NCBI RefSeq assembly: GCF_022524485.1
Contig: NZ_JAKXMK010000001.1
Span: forward strand, 124,001-188,000
Direction: 5' to 3'
Length of the DNA: 64,000 nucleotides
DNA from: Pseudonocardia alaniniphila
GTDB lineage: Bacteria; Actinomycetota; Actinomycetes; Mycobacteriales; Pseudonocardiaceae
Positions 51,373 to 61,714 of the stretch are shown piece after piece. Position 1 is the first letter of the stretch. Each line of letters opens with the position of its first letter. The notes beneath the pieces were generated by a model. The model was not told the origin of the DNA and ran no database searches. It saw only the letters and a program-made list of their open reading frames with translations. The position numbers and the translations under genes were made by a program.

Positions 51373-52728
51373 ATGGCCACGCCCGTCGAGACCGGCAGCC
51401 GGATCGAGACCGTCGACTGGAGCAGGCTGGCACGCCCGCTGCCCGGCTGGTTCTCCGACGCCAAGCTCGGCATCTTCATCCACTGGGGCGCCTACTCCGT
51501 GCCGGCGTGGGCAGAACCGACGGGTGAGCTCGGAGCGGTCGACGAGGAGACCTGGTTCGCGCACAACGCCTACGCCGAGTGGTACTGGAACACCATCCGG
51601 TTCGCCGACAGCCCGGCCCGCCTCCACCACCGGCAGACCTACGGAGACGCCCCGTACGACGACTTCCTCGACGCCTGGCGCGCCGAACAGTTCGACCCGC
51701 AGGAATGGTGCGCCCTCTTCGCGCGGGCGGGCGCCCGCTACGTCGTCCCCACGACGAAGCATCACGACGGCATCGCCCTGTGGGACGCGCCGGGCACCGG
51801 CTCGCGCAACACCGTCCACAGAGGTCCGCGCCGCAACCTGATCGGCGACCTGGAGTCAGCCGTGCGAGCCGCCGGAATGCGGTTCGGCGTCTACTACTCG
51901 GGCGGCCTGGACTGGAGCACCAGCGACTTCCCGGTCATCGACACCGACGCGAACGTCCGGGCACTGCGGCCCAATGACGCCGCCTACGCCGCCTACGCCC
52001 ACCTGCACGTCCGCGACCTGATCGACCGTTTCCGGCCGGACGTGCTCTGGAACGACATCGAGTGGCCCGACTTCGGCAAGCACAGCGGTCCGCTGGGTCT
52101 CTTCGAGCTGTTCCAGCACTACTACGCGACCGTTCCGGACGGCGTCGTCAACGACCGGTGGGGCGACACGCACCGCGACTACCGCACGAGCGAGTACCAG
52201 CACCACCTCGATGCGGAGGGATCACCGGCCTGGCAGAACTGCCGCGGGATCGGTCTGTCGTTCGGCTACAACCAGGTCGAGGACGACCGGCATCTGATGA
52301 GCGGCCCTCAGCTGGTGCGCCACCTCGTCGACGTCGTCTCCCGGGGTGGCAACCTCCTGCTCAACGTCGGCCCGACGGCGAGCGGGCTCATCCCCGACGG
52401 CCAGCGCCGGACCCTGGAGGCGCTCGCCGGCTGGATGGCCGTGAACTCGCGGGTGGTGCACGGCTCACGTCCCCTCGACGGCGAGATCGCGGATCCGTCC
52501 GACACGCCCTGGATCCGCTGGACCCGTACCGACGACCGGGTCTGGGCGGTGGTCGACGCGGGCGGCGCCGTGACCCTGCCCGTCCGTCCCGGCCGACTTG
52601 ATCTCGCGTCCGCTGCCCTCGCCGACGGCACGCCGGTACCGGCCAGGGCGGACGGCGGTGGCGTCACGGTGGACCTTCCGGGCCGCACGGCCGAGACACC
52701 CGTGGCGGTCGGGTTCGCCGCCTCCTGA
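51373..52728 (+). CDS. GH29 alpha-L-fucosidase
   Basis: 451 residues from the ATG at 51373, which has AAGGAG 5 nt upstream; an in-frame ATG at 51343 overlaps the permease stop and would add ten residues. The TIM-barrel N-terminal domain contains FSDAKLGIFIHWGAYSVPAW, VPTTKHHDGIALWD and the nucleophile Asp in DVLWNDIEWPD. The C-terminal beta domain starts around IRWTRTDDRVWAVV. There is no signal peptide, so it acts in the cytoplasm on imported fucosides. It lies at the end of the ABC operon and is followed by the FadR regulator. Confidence 0.92.
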   Translation: MATPVETGSRIETVDWSRLARPLPGWFSDAKLGIFIHWGAYSVPAWAEPTGELGAVDEETWFAHNAYAEWYWNTIRFADSPARLHHRQTYGDAPYDDFLDAWRAEQFDPQEWCALFARAGARYVVPTTKHHDGIALWDAPGTGSRNTVHRGPRRNLIGDLESAVRAAGMRFGVYYSGGLDWSTSDFPVIDTDANVRALRPNDAAYAAYAHLHVRDLIDRFRPDVLWNDIEWPDFGKHSGPLGLFELFQHYYATVPDGVVNDRWGDTHRDYRTSEYQHHLDAEGSPAWQNCRGIGLSFGYNQVEDDRHLMSGPQLVRHLVDVVSRGGNLLLNVGPTASGLIPDGQRRTLEALAGWMAVNSRVVHGSRPLDGEIADPSDTPWIRWTRTDDRVWAVVDAGGAVTLPVRPGRLDLASAALADGTPVPARADGGGVTVDLPGRTAETPVAVGFAAS

Positions 52729-52732
52729 GCGC

Positions 52733-53410
52733 GTGGCGGTCACCGACGAGGCGATCCTCAGAATCAAGGCGATGATCCGGTCCGGGGAGCTGCAGCCGGG
52801 GGACCGGCTGCCCCCGGAGAAGGAGCTGAGCGACGCGCTCGGGCTCTCGCGCAGCTCCCTGCGCGAGGCGGTCAAGGCACTCGAGGTCATCCGGGTGCTC
52901 GACGTGCGCCAGGGCGACGGCACCTACGTCACGAGCCTGACCCCGGATCTGCTGCTCGACGCGATGGCGTTCCTGGTGGACATCCACCAGGACTCATCGG
53001 CACTGGAGCTGTTCGAGGTGCGCCGCATCCTGGAGCCCGCGGCCATGACGCTGGCAGCGCGCCGCGCGAAACCGGCGGACGTCGAGCACCTGCTCGGCTT
53101 GCTCGCCCAGGTGCACGCCACGACGTCGGTGGACGACCTCGTGGACCACGACCGCGTCTTCCACCGCTACATCGCGGAGCTGACCGGCAACGCCTACCTG
53201 GTCGGCCTCCTGGAGACGGTGTCGAGCGGCACGCTGCGGGCGCGCGTGTGGCGCGGTCTCAGCGAGGAGGGATCCGTCGAGCGCACCCTCACCGAGCACC
53301 ACGCCATCGTCGACGCGCTCGGCAAGGGCGACGCGGCGCTGGCGGCGGCGCAGACCACGGTCCACATCGACGGAGTCGCCCGCTGGCTCCGGCGGGCGAC
53401 CGGGAGCTGA
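52733..53410 (+). CDS. FadR-subfamily GntR regulator
   Basis: 225 residues from the GTG at 52733, 4 nt after the fucosidase stop. The winged helix has QPGDRLPPEKELSDALGLSRSSLREAVKALEVIRVL (parts: GDRLPPEKELSDALGLS, RSSLREAVKALE) and the wing RQGDGTYVTS. The FCD domain at about 90-220 has ligand/metal residues in DHDRVFHRYIAELTGN and ERTLTEHHAIVDAL. It likely represses the fucoside operon with a sugar or acid as inducer. Confidence 0.9.
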   Translation: MAVTDEAILRIKAMIRSGELQPGDRLPPEKELSDALGLSRSSLREAVKALEVIRVLDVRQGDGTYVTSLTPDLLLDAMAFLVDIHQDSSALELFEVRRILEPAAMTLAARRAKPADVEHLLGLLAQVHATTSVDDLVDHDRVFHRYIAELTGNAYLVGLLETVSSGTLRARVWRGLSEEGSVERTLTEHHAIVDALGKGDAALAAAQTTVHIDGVARWLRRATGS

Positions 53411-53429
53411 CCGGTCGCTACGCACGCGG

Positions 53430-53491
53430 CACACACCGGTTGGCCACGGCACACATGTCCGAATGTGTGCACGGTGGCCAGGAGGTGTGTG
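53430..53491. terminator. Long bidirectional hairpin between FadR and katG genes
   Basis: A central perfect 8-bp stem (GCACACAT with complement, loop GTCCGA) at 53449-53470 is extended outward by TGGCCAC/GTGGCCA and CACACACC/GGTGTGTG arms at matching positions, making a stem of about 60 nt. It lies in the convergent gap and would stop both transcripts. Confidence 0.7.
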
Positions 53492-53500
53492 CGGCCAAGC

Positions 53501-55783
<2,283 letters not shown>

Positions 55784-55879
55784 TCACCGCTCGCCGCGGC
55801 CGGGCCTACAGCGGACTGGGCGCTGCGTCGGGTCGTCCTGCCTCGTCACTCGTTTCAGGCTCGCCTGTCACTTTCCACC

Positions 55880-57028
55880 CTAAGTACCCTGCCGCGCTGC
55901 GTCACGTCGAGCGCGATCTCCTGCGCCGCGAACCGCGTGCGGGCGGGCTATCAGCGGAAGGTCGCCGGGTCGCGCGTCGGCGTTGGCGGCCTCGACGGCC
56001 CGAGTCACCAGGTCGTGGTCGGGCGACAGGTGGCAGACCGGATCGGTACGGGCGGCGTCGCCGGTGAGCTGGAACGCCTGGCAGCGGCATCCGCCGAAGT
56101 CCAGCTCCCGCCGGTCGCAGCTGCGGCAGGGATCCGGCATCCAGTCCGTGCCGCGGAACGCCGTCATCACGGGGGACTCGGCCCAGATGCGCTCCAGCGT
56201 GTCCTCGCGCACGCTGGCCCGCGGCAACGGCAAGGACTGTGCTGCCGGGCAGGGCAGGACGTCGCCGTTCGGTGTCACGGTCAGCTGCCGCGAGGCCCAG
56301 CCGCCCATGCAGGGCTTCGGATACCGGCTGTAGTAGTCGGGGATGACGTAGATGACGTCCATGCGGTCCCGCAACCGCTCGCGAGCGGCCCGCACGACGA
56401 CCTCGGCCGCCTCGAGCTGGGTGCGGCTCGGCAGCAGCGCGTCACGGTTTCGCCAGGCCCAGCCGTAGTACTGGGTGTTGGCCAGCTCCACCCGGTCGGC
56501 GCCCACCTCCTCGGCCAGCCCGAGCACGTCGGCGACGCGATCGATGTTCTGCCGGTGCAGCACCACGTTCATGGTGAGCGGCCAGCCCAGCTCCTTGACC
56601 ACGCCCATGGCCTCGATCTTGCGCTGGAAGGACGGGGTGCCGGCGATCCGGTCGGACACGGCAGGCTCGTCGGCCTGGATGCTGACCTGCACGTGGTCGA
56701 GGCCGGCCGCCCGCAGCTGCTCGGCCTTCGAACGCGAGAGCCCGAGGGCGCTGGTCACGAGGTTGGAGTACAGGCCGAGCTCATGAGCGACCGCCACGAT
56801 CTCCACCAGGTCGCGCCGCAGCAGCGGCTCCCCGCCGGACAGGTGGCACTGCAGAACTCCCAGATCACGGGCCTCTGTCAGCACCCGCCGCCACTCGTCG
56901 GTGGTCAGCTCGTCGGTGTAGTCGGCCATGTTCAGCGGGTTGGAGCAGTACGCGCAGGCCAGCGGGCAGCGGTACGTGAGCTCGGCCAGCAATCCGAAGG
57001 GGCTTGTCATCTCACCGGCGTCAGCCAT
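55880..57028 (-). CDS. pqqE: PqqE, radical SAM PQQ synthase
   Basis: 382 residues. The radical-SAM cluster motif is CPLACAYC: Cys21, Cys25 and Cys28. The C-terminal SPASM region holds PCPAAQ, CRSCDRRELDFGGCRCQAF with further Cys ligands. PqqE forms the Glu-Tyr C-C cross-link in PqqA, presented by PqqD. The start at 57028 overlaps pqqD by 8 nt. It is the last gene of the operon; katG follows after 115 nt. The sequence YCSNPLNM and PYCMGG-type features are characteristic of PqqE. Confidence 0.96.
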   Translation of the reverse strand: MADAGEMTSPFGLLAELTYRCPLACAYCSNPLNMADYTDELTTDEWRRVLTEARDLGVLQCHLSGGEPLLRRDLVEIVAVAHELGLYSNLVTSALGLSRSKAEQLRAAGLDHVQVSIQADEPAVSDRIAGTPSFQRKIEAMGVVKELGWPLTMNVVLHRQNIDRVADVLGLAEEVGADRVELANTQYYGWAWRNRDALLPSRTQLEAAEVVVRAARERLRDRMDVIYVIPDYYSRYPKPCMGGWASRQLTVTPNGDVLPCPAAQSLPLPRASVREDTLERIWAESPVMTAFRGTDWMPDPCRSCDRRELDFGGCRCQAFQLTGDAARTDPVCHLSPDHDLVTRAVEAANADARPGDLPLIARPHAVRGAGDRARRDAARQGT

Positions 57029-57341
57029 CGGACAGCACCACGCAGCGCCGGGCGACGAGCTGGGTCAGGTACCGCCGCACCTCCTCGTCGGGGACGGTCT
57101 GGTAGCGCGCGCCCAGCTCGGCCACGATCTCGGCCACGGTGTGCCGCCCGTCGCACAGCTCGAGGATGTCGGCGCCGCTGCTGTTCAGCACCACCACCGT
57201 CTCGGGGAGCAGCAGGATGGGCTTCTTCCGGGTCGGGCAGAAGCCCATCCGGACATGGCGCGCCAACCGCGGCCGGTCCGAGCCGGCCACGGCTCGGGTC
57301 ACGGTTGTGGTCCGTGCCGTTCCGGTCTGGGTCGGGTCCAT
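57021..57341 (-). CDS. pqqD: PqqD, peptide chaperone for PQQ synthesis
   Basis: 106 residues from the ATG at 57341; a GTG at 57350 in a GTGA overlap with pqqC would add three residues. Recognition elements are RPRLARHVRMGFCPTRKKPILLLPE, where the PqqD domain begins (RLARHVRM), then LNSSGADILELCDGRHTVAEIV. PqqD binds PqqA and delivers it to PqqE. A GGAG run lies 8 nt before the ATG. Overlaps pqqE by 8 nt. Confidence 0.93.
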   Translation of the reverse strand: MDPTQTGTARTTTVTRAVAGSDRPRLARHVRMGFCPTRKKPILLLPETVVVLNSSGADILELCDGRHTVAEIVAELGARYQTVPDEEVRRYLTQLVARRCVVLSDG

Positions 57342-57346
57342 GACGA

Positions 57347-58051
57347 TCACTCCGGATAGGCCTGGTCGATGGCGTCCATCAGGCTCCACAGGACGTCGCA
57401 CTTGAACGACAACGCGTCGACGGCGCGCGCCTGGGACTCGGCGGTCAGGCAGTGCGCGGTGACCACCTCGAGGGCGTGCTCGCAGTCGCGGGGGGCCTGC
57501 TCGAGGCGGGCGCGGAAGTAGGCGAGGCCCTCGGAGTCGATCCACGGGTACCACCGCTCGAACGCGGCGAGCCGCTCCGCCATCAGGTCCGGGGCGAACA
57601 GCTCGGTGAGCGAGGACGCCACCGCCTCCACCCACGGACGGGTCCGCGTGAAGTTCACGTAGGCGTCGACTGCGAACCGCACTCCGGGGACCAGGTGCCG
57701 GTGGTCGCGGATCTCCTCACGGGTCAGCCCGGCGGCCTCGCCGAGGCGCAGCCACGCCTCGATGCCGCCCTCCCCGGGCTGCTGGCCGTCGTGGTCGATG
57801 ATGCGGCGGATCCAGCGGCGGCGGACCTCGACGTCGGGGCAGTTGGAGAGGATCGCCCCGTCCTTGCGGGGGATGTTCTCCTGGTAGTAGAAGCGGTTGG
57901 CCACCCAGCCCTGGAGCTGTCGGCGGCTCAGCCGACCGGCGTTCATCCGGACGTGGAACGGGTGCTGGTCGTGGTAGCGCCGCGAGTGGGCCCGCAACGT
58001 CTCGACGAAGTCGTCGGCGTCGGTTCTCGGCGTCCTGGTTGTCGTCGTCAT
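57347..58051 (-). CDS. pqqC: PqqC, pyrroloquinoline-quinone synthase
   Basis: 234 residues. PqqC is the cofactor-free oxidase of the last step, with eight-electron ring closure and oxidation. Family motifs are [42 protein letters not shown], and the later [20 protein letters not shown]. The active-site His, Arg and Tyr cluster is in those segments. It is 6 nt after pqqB and overlaps the alternative pqqD start. Confidence 0.95.
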   Translation of the reverse strand: MTTTTRTPRTDADDFVETLRAHSRRYHDQHPFHVRMNAGRLSRRQLQGWVANRFYYQENIPRKDGAILSNCPDVEVRRRWIRRIIDHDGQQPGEGGIEAWLRLGEAAGLTREEIRDHRHLVPGVRFAVDAYVNFTRTRPWVEAVASSLTELFAPDLMAERLAAFERWYPWIDSEGLAYFRARLEQAPRDCEHALEVVTAHCLTAESQARAVDALSFKCDVLWSLMDAIDQAYPE

Positions 58052-58057
58052 GGGGCC

Positions 58058-58948
58058 CTATACCTCGACCTCGAGGCCGTCCGTGGCCACCTGCATACCG
58101 CTGTCCTCCACAATGCGCCGCTCGGGCGCGTCTTCCAGCAGGATCGGGTTGGTGTTGTTCATGTGAACGAAGATCGTGCGGCCCACGCCCAGCGACCGGA
58201 GCTGCGCCAGGCTGCCGTCCGGGCCGTCGATGGGCAGGTGGCCCATCTCCCGGGACGTCTTGCCGGCCAGGCCGAGCCGCACGAGCTCGTCGTCGCGCCA
58301 GCAGGTGCCGTCGATCAGCAGGCAATCGCAGCCCGCGATCTCCGCGCGGAGTGCCGGCGTCAGCGACTGCACCCCCGGCAGGTACACGAGCGTGCCTCCG
58401 CTGCGCTCGTCGGTCAGGCGGTAGCCGACGACGCGGCCGTGGTCCACCCCGGCTCCGAACCGGGCCCGTTTGGTGGTGGGCACGTCGAATGCCCGGCAGG
58501 ACAGCTCGTCGGCCAGGGCGAAGTCGCTGCCGGGGAGCACCGTCTGCCACTCGACCGGGCAGTAGCGCTCGAGCGTGCGCAGGATCCCCGAGCCGTCGGA
58601 CAGTGTCTTGTGCACCGCAGGCGTGGCATGAAGCCGCAGGGCGCGGGCCTCGCGCAGCAGAAGCAGGCCCAACGTGTGGTCCAGCTCGGCGTCGGTGAGC
58701 AGCACCGCCTCCACCGGGGTCGTCCGGTCGTCGCGCGGGTGCAGGCCGGGGAAGGCTTCGATCTGGGCGCGGACGTCGGGCGAAGCATTGAAGAGGAACC
58801 AGCGCTCGCCGTTGTCGACGCTCACCGCGACCGACGACTGGGTGCGCGGCGGAGCTGCCCCGCGGCGGACAGCGGCGCACACACCGCAGCCACAGTTCCA
58901 CTGCGGAGAGCCGCCCCCCGCTGCCGAGCCCAGCACCCGCAGCAACAT
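58058..58948 (-). CDS. pqqB: PqqB, metallo-beta-lactamase-fold oxygenase
   Basis: 296 residues from the ATG at 58948, which has AGAGGAG upstream; the frame extends to 59008 but the added 20 residues lack family character. It starts MLLRVLGSAAGGGSPQWNC and has the Cys-x-Cys-x-x-Cys zinc site (CGCGVC), DAELDHTLG in place of the canonical HxHxDH, and later FVHMNNTNPIL. PqqB hydroxylates the tyrosine of the cross-linked peptide intermediate. It is 156 nt downstream of pqqA, with a strong hairpin between. Confidence 0.94.
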   Translation of the reverse strand: MLLRVLGSAAGGGSPQWNCGCGVCAAVRRGAAPPRTQSSVAVSVDNGERWFLFNASPDVRAQIEAFPGLHPRDDRTTPVEAVLLTDAELDHTLGLLLLREARALRLHATPAVHKTLSDGSGILRTLERYCPVEWQTVLPGSDFALADELSCRAFDVPTTKRARFGAGVDHGRVVGYRLTDERSGGTLVYLPGVQSLTPALRAEIAGCDCLLIDGTCWRDDELVRLGLAGKTSREMGHLPIDGPDGSLAQLRSLGVGRTIFVHMNNTNPILLEDAPERRIVEDSGMQVATDGLEVEV

Positions 58949-59063
58949 CGTTGTCACTCCTCTTTCCACCGAGGAGCCGCCGCCCGATGGCGTCGGCTTC
59001 TCGGACATGCGTGGGCGCTGCGGCCCGGGCCGGCCATCTGTGGTCGTTCCGGGCCGTCGGAGA

Positions 59064-59089
59064 GCGCCGGACCCGGTCAGGTCCGGCGC
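59064..59089 (-). terminator. Perfect 10-bp hairpin between pqqA and pqqB
   Basis: Arms GCGCCGGACC (59064-59073) and its exact complement (59080-59089) around a 6-nt loop, beginning 16 nt past the pqqA stop. There is no U-tract. A partial terminator or 3' stabiliser here would give more pqqA than pqqBCDE message, as reported for other pqq operons. Confidence 0.65.
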
Positions 59090-59104
59090 CGCTCCACGTC
59101 CCCG

Positions 59105-59200
59105 CTAGTCGTCCAACTGAGCGATGTACATCGTCACCTCGGGCGCGACGCCGATCTCCTCGAACTCCGGCGTCTCCCACACAGCAAGCTGAGACTCCAC
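59105..59200 (-). CDS. pqqA: PqqA, PQQ precursor peptide
   Basis: A 31-residue gene too short for most gene finders. It starts GTG at 59200 behind a strong AGGAGGTGA site. The C-terminal part holds E-V-T-M-Y (Glu21 and Tyr25), the fixed Glu-x3-Tyr pair that PqqE cross-links to build PQQ. The peptide then continues IAQLDD. The N-terminal half (ESQLAVWETPEFEEIGVAP) differs from the proteobacterial peptide but keeps a Trp and acidic residues. It lies 52 nt after the PQQ dehydrogenase and before pqqB, so its identity is firm. PqqF-like protease is not in the window. Confidence 0.93.
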   Translation of the reverse strand: MESQLAVWETPEFEEIGVAPEVTMYIAQLDD

Positions 59201-59252
59201 GGATTCACCTCCTCTCCGCCTGTTCCGGCAGGCTCCCGTCACGGCCTCAGGG

Positions 59253-60947
59253 CTAATCCGGGAGTGCGAAGACGATCAGGGCGCTTCCGTGGCCCGCGCC
59301 GAGCATGCCGGGGAGGAATCCCTCGGCCCACCCGCCCCAGCCGACCGGCACGGCGACGTACTGCTTGCCGTCGACCATGTAGGTCGTCGGGCTGCTGTGG
59401 TGGCCGCTTCCGCACTGGAACTGCCACAGCAGCTTCCCGTCACGGGCGTCGAGCGCGTTGAACTCACCGGAGGGCTCACCGGCGAACACCAGATCGCCGC
59501 CCGTGGCCAGCACCGAGGCGCACATCGGAAGCTCGTTGCGCCAGCGCCACTTCTCCTCGCCGTTGGCGTCGAACGCGCTGATGGACCCCGCCATGTCCTC
59601 GATGTCCACCTGCACACCCGCGCCCCAATACGGGATGCTCTCCTTGAACTCCCGGCGCCGCCGGGTGGCCGTCGCGCCGGTGTCCTGGACCGGCACGTAG
59701 AAGAGCTCGGTCTTCGGGCTGTAGGCCGCGTGGGTCCATTCCTTCGCGCCGGCCGGACCCGGGTAGAAGTGGACCGGTTCCCCCTCCTTGTCGGGGTACA
59801 CCCTGGCCGTCACCTTGCCGTCCCGCGTGATCGCTCCCCAGGTGATGCGGTCCACGAAGGGGGTGATCTGGACCAACTTGCCATCGGTCCGGTCGAGGAC
59901 GAAGAAGTATCCGTTCTTGTCGAAGTGGCCGAGCAGCTTGCGCCCGCCCGACTCGAACAGGATGTTCTCCGAGATGCTGTCGTAGTCCCACACGTCGTGC
60001 GGGGTGCACTGGTAGTGCCATTGGATCTGGCCGCTGTCCACGTCGACGGCCACGATGCTGTCGGTGAAGAGGTTGTCGCCCGGGCGGACGTCGCCATCGA
60101 AGTCGGGCGCCGGGTTGCCGGTGCCCACGTACAGCAGGTTCGTCTCCGGGTCGAAGGTGCTGGTGAGCCAGCAGTTCGCGCCACCACGCGCCCAGGCCTC
60201 GCCGTCGGCGGGCCAGGTCTCCGAGCCGGGCTCCCCGGGCTTCGGCACCATGTAGCACCGCCAGCGGTGTTCCCCGCTCTCGATGTCGAACGCGTCGAGG
60301 TGACCGCGTACACCGAACTCACCGCCGGAGCTCCCGACGATGACCATGTCCTTCACGACCAGCGGCGCGACCGTGGCGCTCTCCCCGGCCCGCACGTCTC
60401 CGTAGGTCTTGTCCCACACCCGCTTGCCGCTGGTGGCGTCGAGCGCGAGAACGTGGGCATTCGCCGTGACGAAGAAGACCTTTCCTCGAGCCACCGCGAC
60501 CCCACGGTTCACGTTCCCACAGCACAGGGACACGTCGTAGGGAATTGCGTGCTTGTACCGCCAGATCTCCACGCCGGTCTTCGCGTCGAGGGCCCAGACC
60601 CAGCCGTCCCAACCGGAGACGAACATGATCCCGTCGACGACGATCGGGGCGGCCTCGAACGAATAGGTCGACGCACCCGCGATCATGCCGCTCGTGCCGG
60701 CCTGGAAGATCCACGCGGGGCGGAGATTCTTGACGTTCTCTGTGTTGATCTGGTCCAACGGGCTGTAGCGCTGTCCGTTGTAGGCGCCGTAGTACGTGAG
60801 CCAGTTCTCGGGCTCCGAGCGTGCGTTGCGAATGCGCTCGTAGTCGACACCGGCGACCACGGGCGGCGCGATCTCTCCGCCCGCGACCTTGCCGCTCAGT
60901 AACCCTTGGTCGATGGCTTCCCCTGCGTCTACGTATTCAACTGTCAC
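59253..60947 (-). CDS. PQQ-dependent alcohol dehydrogenase, lanthanide-type active site, no signal peptide
   Basis: 564 residues from a GTG behind AAAGGAG. It is an eight-bladed propeller quinoprotein. The vicinal disulfide pair is Cys142-Cys143 (LCCGNV). Metal ligands are Glu210 (GGEFGVRG) and Asn278 (TGNPAP), and the catalytic base is Asp321 in HDVWDYDS. Asp323, two residues on, is the extra acidic ligand that marks lanthanide-dependent XoxF/PedH-type enzymes; calcium enzymes have Ala or Ser/Thr there. No cytochrome c domain (CxxCH) is present. The N-terminus has no hydrophobic signal or Tat motif although the family usually works outside the membrane. It is flanked by the cupredoxin-like gene and pqqA-E, its own cofactor genes. 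The likely substrate is a short alcohol. Confidence 0.9.
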   Translation of the reverse strand: MTVEYVDAGEAIDQGLLSGKVAGGEIAPPVVAGVDYERIRNARSEPENWLTYYGAYNGQRYSPLDQINTENVKNLRPAWIFQAGTSGMIAGASTYSFEAAPIVVDGIMFVSGWDGWVWALDAKTGVEIWRYKHAIPYDVSLCCGNVNRGVAVARGKVFFVTANAHVLALDATSGKRVWDKTYGDVRAGESATVAPLVVKDMVIVGSSGGEFGVRGHLDAFDIESGEHRWRCYMVPKPGEPGSETWPADGEAWARGGANCWLTSTFDPETNLLYVGTGNPAPDFDGDVRPGDNLFTDSIVAVDVDSGQIQWHYQCTPHDVWDYDSISENILFESGGRKLLGHFDKNGYFFVLDRTDGKLVQITPFVDRITWGAITRDGKVTARVYPDKEGEPVHFYPGPAGAKEWTHAAYSPKTELFYVPVQDTGATATRRRREFKESIPYWGAGVQVDIEDMAGSISAFDANGEEKWRWRNELPMCASVLATGGDLVFAGEPSGEFNALDARDGKLLWQFQCGSGHHSSPTTYMVDGKQYVAVPVGWGGWAEGFLPGMLGAGHGSALIVFALPD

Positions 60948-60960
60948 CGACTGCTCCTTT

Positions 60961-61425
60961 CTACGGGCGCGGCTGTTCGGGGCGATCGAGGCGAGCTTCC
61001 GGCGGAACTTCCCCCAGCACGACGATGGCGCCGGTCAGTCCCCGACCTTCGTCGTTGCCTGTGGGTGAGCTGTACCAGTAGTAGCCCGGGCCGTCGAGAT
61101 TGAGGCGCGCCCGTCCTCGTGAATGGTTGACCAGCCAGATGAATTTCCTGTCGCCATTGCTCGGCAATAGCGCGCAGTGCGTGTTCAGGTCGTCGTTGAT
61201 GAGCTCGAGTTCGAGGTCACCGCCGTGCGGCATGACCAGGACGGACGGATCCCAGCACAGCTCATCGGGATTGATTCGAATGGTGGCCTGCATGGTGCCA
61301 TCGGATCGCTCGGTGGCCTGGCCGATGTTTCCGGTGGCCAACAGTCGACCCAGGGTAGCCTTGTTCTGTCCAGTCAGCCCGAGCTTCTCGAGCAGGTCGG
61401 GCCGATCCCCCGCAGTGGTCGTCAT
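60961..61425 (-). CDS. Cupredoxin-like PQQ-associated protein (MSMEG_3727 type)
   Basis: 154 residues from the ATG at 61425, behind AGGAGGTGCAGGT. It resembles the mycobacterial MSMEG_3727 protein that accompanies a PQQ dehydrogenase, and it fits a cupredoxin-like beta sandwich: DLELELINDDLNTHCALLPSNGD, WLVNHSRGRARLNLDGPGYYWYSSP and GAIVVLGEV, cited in parts. Possible copper-site residues are His in MPHGG and Cys-His in NTHCAL, but the full C-H-M ligand set of blue copper proteins is not evident. No signal peptide is seen, as with the dehydrogenase. It could shuttle electrons from it. It is first in the operon. Confidence 0.75.
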   Translation of the reverse strand: MTTTAGDRPDLLEKLGLTGQNKATLGRLLATGNIGQATERSDGTMQATIRINPDELCWDPSVLVMPHGGDLELELINDDLNTHCALLPSNGDRKFIWLVNHSRGRARLNLDGPGYYWYSSPTGNDEGRGLTGAIVVLGEVPPEARLDRPEQPRP

Positions 61426-61454
61426 ACCTGCACCTCCTGGCGCGCCGAATTTAA

Positions 61455-61490
61455 ATTGTGAACGCTATCACAATGATATATACTGGTCAA
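61455..61490 (-). promoter_or_regulatory. Promoter and TGTGA-N6-TCACA operator of the PQQ operon
   Basis: On the minus strand a -35 TTGACC (61490-61485), a 17-nt spacer and a -10 TAGCGT (61467-61462) lie 36 nt before the first gene. The perfect palindrome ATTGTGA-ACGCTA-TCACAAT (61455-61474) covers the -10 region; TGTGA-N6-TCACA is the CRP/FNR-family consensus. An operator over the -10 suggests repression, although this is inference. Confidence 0.65.
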
Positions 61491-61714
61491 CCCCCCGAAG
61501 GTTTATCAATCGATTAGTCGGGTGACGTTTCCGGCGATCGAGTGCGGGGTACGGAAGATGGCCATAAAGATCACTCAGGGATGGGTGGAATGATCAATTA
61601 AACGATCACTCGGCGCTGCTCTACTGCATAAGTCGGCGGCCCACTGCGCCAATCCGTGGATGGTCATCCACTAGGTGATGGAACCGGCGATGTAGCGCAG
61701 GCCGATGAACGCCG

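Noticed and set aside
58058..58948. PhnP phosphodiesterase candidate for the phn pathway
   Set aside because: The metallo-beta-lactamase fold is shared, but CGCGVC, the altered metal motif and position between pqqA and pqqC identify PqqB.
59218..59233. GCCTG/CAGGC stem between the PQQ dehydrogenase and pqqA as a terminator
   Set aside because: Only 5 bp with a 6-nt loop and no U-tract; too weak to call.
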